Below are positions 13,982-15,668 of a DNA stretch of 15,668 nt, piece after piece (positions within the stretch are counted from its first letter, which is position 1; each line of letters starts with the position of its first letter). The DNA is from JANMDR01 sp031376425 (lineage in GTDB: Bacteria; Pseudomonadota; Gammaproteobacteria; Burkholderiales; Usitatibacteraceae), in contig JANMDR010000050.1 in the NCBI GenBank assembly GCA_031376425.1, positions 1-15,668 on the forward strand. The letters run 5' to 3'. The translations under genes and the position numbers were made by a program. The notes beneath the pieces were generated by a model, which was not told where the DNA came from, searched no databases, and saw only the letters and a program-made list of their open reading frames with translations.

Positions 13982-15466
13982 ATGGCAACATCGCCTATTC
14001 AACACATTGTTGTTCTTATGCTAGAGAACCGGTCTTATGACAATGTTCTTGGCGGCTTATACTTGAATGGAAACACGCCGCCATCAGGACAATCGAATTT
14101 GAACGGCTTAACGGGTGACGAGTTTAATGTTGACCCAGCCGCTACGCCAAAGAATCCGCTGCCCAACATCGCAATTCAGCCCGCGCAGAATACCACCGTC
14201 CCTGCGGTTGATCCGGGTGAGCCCTTCGCAGACATGGCACAGCAAATTTGGGGGCTGCCCGTCACGCCAAGCGAGGACGCAAACCCAATCGCACCGGGCA
14301 CGCTTGGCATGATGGGCGGCTTCACCACTAATTATGCTGCGCAACCGGGCTCGCCACCGGCGCAAGACGTGATGACCTACCTCACACCGGATCAAGTACC
14401 GGTAACAGCTTTCCTAGCCAAAAACTTTGCGGTCAGTGATGAATGGTATGGCTCGGTACCCACGCAAACGTTTCCTAACCGCATGTTTGCGCACTGCGGT
14501 GCCCCCGGTGCCGACGATGGCGCGAGTTATCTCAATGACTCCGATTATGTCACCTCTCAAAGCCCACTCGCTATTGGCAGCGTGTCATTGCCTTCGGTGT
14601 TCAGCCAACTCGATGCGGTATATGGCACCGAAGGGCTACCAAATTGGAAAGTGTATTTCCACGATTTTCCGAATGCACTGCTGATCGACTATGTAGTTAC
14701 GCAAGCGCAGAGTGCTACGAACGTCAATATCGCCACGATTGACAACACAGACTGGGGCGACGCCGTACCGTGGTTCTTAGGAGCAGCTCCCAGCACATTT
14801 CTCGAAGACCTAGCTAACAACACGCTGCCCAAATACTCATTCATTGAACCGCGTTACCTAACCGATTTTGCCCCAGCCGGCCTGCCACCCAATAGCAATC
14901 ATCCGGGTGCTGGATACGTGAAGCTGCCGAGCAACCCGCAAGCAACCGACGTCACCAATGGCGAAATACTCTTAGCAACTGTGTATAACGCGCTTTACAA
15001 ATCCGATGCTTGGGATTCGACCATGCTCATCGTCACCTACGATGAACACGGGGGATTGTACGATCACGTGTCGCCACCACAAAATGCCGCTGCACCGGGA
15101 ACCAGCACACCTCCGTCCTTCTATAACGCATTCGAATTCAAGCATCTTGGCCCGCGTGTGCCGGCATTAATCATTTCCCCTTGGGTCGCATCTGGCTCTA
15201 CATTTCGCCCAAACAAAATACCGTTTGATCACACTACCATCATCAAAACGCTGTGGGATTGCTTCGCGCTCAGCACCCCGACACAGCCCTACCTAACCGG
15301 CCGTGACGATGCCGCGGAAAGCGTACTCGGTGTTGCAAGTCTGCAGTCTGCAAGCAACAACCCGGGAGAAGTTACGGTGCCCAGCGCGCCGCAAGCAACG
15401 GCATCGCCAGTGCCGGGACTTTCAGAAGCGGAAATTTTAGCGGCCTATCGCGCGCGTCTACTGTAG
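13982..15466 (+). CDS. Phospholipase C/acid phosphatase-family phosphoesterase
   Basis: This 494-residue enzyme belongs to the phosphoesterase family that includes bacterial phospholipases C and acid phosphatase AcpA. They hydrolyse phosphate monoesters or diesters such as phospholipid head groups. The metal-binding motif is at the very N terminus (LENRSYDN, E15/N16). A TQTFPNR segment near residues 161-167 holds a Thr (T163) that may be the nucleophile. The second metal site is TYDEHGGLYDHVSPP (D354/E355). The ATG at 13982 is preferred over 13976 because AAAGG sits eight bases before it but only two before the other. There is no signal peptide, and an in-frame stop at 13949 rules out an N-terminal extension. 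Many relatives are exported by Tat, so this one is either cytoplasmic or released in another way. The substrate cannot be read from the sequence. Confidence 0.9.
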   Translation: MATSPIQHIVVLMLENRSYDNVLGGLYLNGNTPPSGQSNLNGLTGDEFNVDPAATPKNPLPNIAIQPAQNTTVPAVDPGEPFADMAQQIWGLPVTPSEDANPIAPGTLGMMGGFTTNYAAQPGSPPAQDVMTYLTPDQVPVTAFLAKNFAVSDEWYGSVPTQTFPNRMFAHCGAPGADDGASYLNDSDYVTSQSPLAIGSVSLPSVFSQLDAVYGTEGLPNWKVYFHDFPNALLIDYVVTQAQSATNVNIATIDNTDWGDAVPWFLGAAPSTFLEDLANNTLPKYSFIEPRYLTDFAPAGLPPNSNHPGAGYVKLPSNPQATDVTNGEILLATVYNALYKSDAWDSTMLIVTYDEHGGLYDHVSPPQNAAAPGTSTPPSFYNAFEFKHLGPRVPALIISPWVASGSTFRPNKIPFDHTTIIKTLWDCFALSTPTQPYLTGRDDAAESVLGVASLQSASNNPGEVTVPSAPQATASPVPGLSEAEILAAYRARLL

Positions 15467-15668
15467 GCGGTTTCTGGGGGGTTAGTACGGATGAAGCAGT
15501 TGTTACTCTAAATTCTCAAACGAATAAAATTAGTAAGACCTCTGCACAACCACATAAAACCCGATGAATTTGAGCGCTAGCGCAGCGTTGAAGAATTTCT
15601 AAGTTGATTGAGCGAAATCAATGTACTTTTCGCAGTTAAATCACGCGCCTTTGCGCTTGTTAGTCGTT
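15467..15668. other. Downstream non-coding stretch, possible insertion-sequence edge
   Basis: No + strand gene is seen and no strong terminator follows the phosphoesterase. AGACCTCTGCACAACC from about 15535 recalls the ends of some IS5-type elements (GAGACCTTTGCA). On the - strand, a frame entering from the window edge ends at 15641 with TTNKRKGA and a stop, as a transposase tail might. GCGCTAGCGC (15574-15583) and TTGATT-GAGCGA-AATCAA (15604-15621) are inverted repeats. The mobile-element reading is weak and rests on memory of similar ends. Confidence 0.2.

Overview
The window reads as a piece of a proteobacterial chromosome. The Gram-negative assignment rests on three predicted exported or outer-membrane proteins with Sec signal peptides, a C-terminal beta-barrel ending in an aromatic residue, and a CHASE2 adenylate-cyclase gene beside a FecR/TPR gene. 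The tryptophan-rich GWWWN...GRG repeats at the end of the first protein are familiar from beta- and gammaproteobacteria. The species cannot be fixed from the sequence. All six convincing genes are on the + strand. No RNA gene, CRISPR array or complete mobile element was seen.

Region 1 (about 1-9400) looks like one transcription unit. It holds a secreted protein with 14 RCC1 repeats plus two Trp-rich C-terminal domains (334-3864), an outer-membrane FecR-TPR-barrel protein (3864-7280), and a CHASE2 transmembrane class III nucleotide cyclase (7311-9317). The first two genes share one base at a TGATG stop/start. The third starts 30 bases downstream with TTG. A strong intrinsic terminator (9351-9392) closes the unit. 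The likely theme, which is inference, is an envelope-to-cytoplasm signalling module. Surface and periplasmic parts (RCC1 propellers, FecR domain, TPRs, barrel) would feed the periplasmic CHASE2 sensor, which controls cAMP or cGMP synthesis.

Region 2 (about 9400-13770) holds two tandem paralogous secreted proteins built only of fibronectin type III-like domains, five in the first and seven in the second. Each has its own upstream region and is followed by a hairpin. Domains alternate between two subtypes, and both genes show the same 621-base (two-domain) period, which points to growth by duplication of a two-domain unit.

Region 3 (about 13770-15668) holds a phospholipase C/acid phosphatase-type phosphoesterase with no signal peptide. 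It is preceded by an AT-rich region with nested inverted repeats. The last 200 bases are non-coding on the + strand and may carry the edge of an insertion sequence.

The most useful leads are the RCC1/FecR-TPR-barrel/CHASE2-cyclase trio, the Lys-to-Arg change at the purine-selecting position of the cyclase, the double-propeller RCC1 protein with three Cys-bounded loop insertions, and a TTGCTGTTACA element shared upstream of two of the secreted-protein genes.
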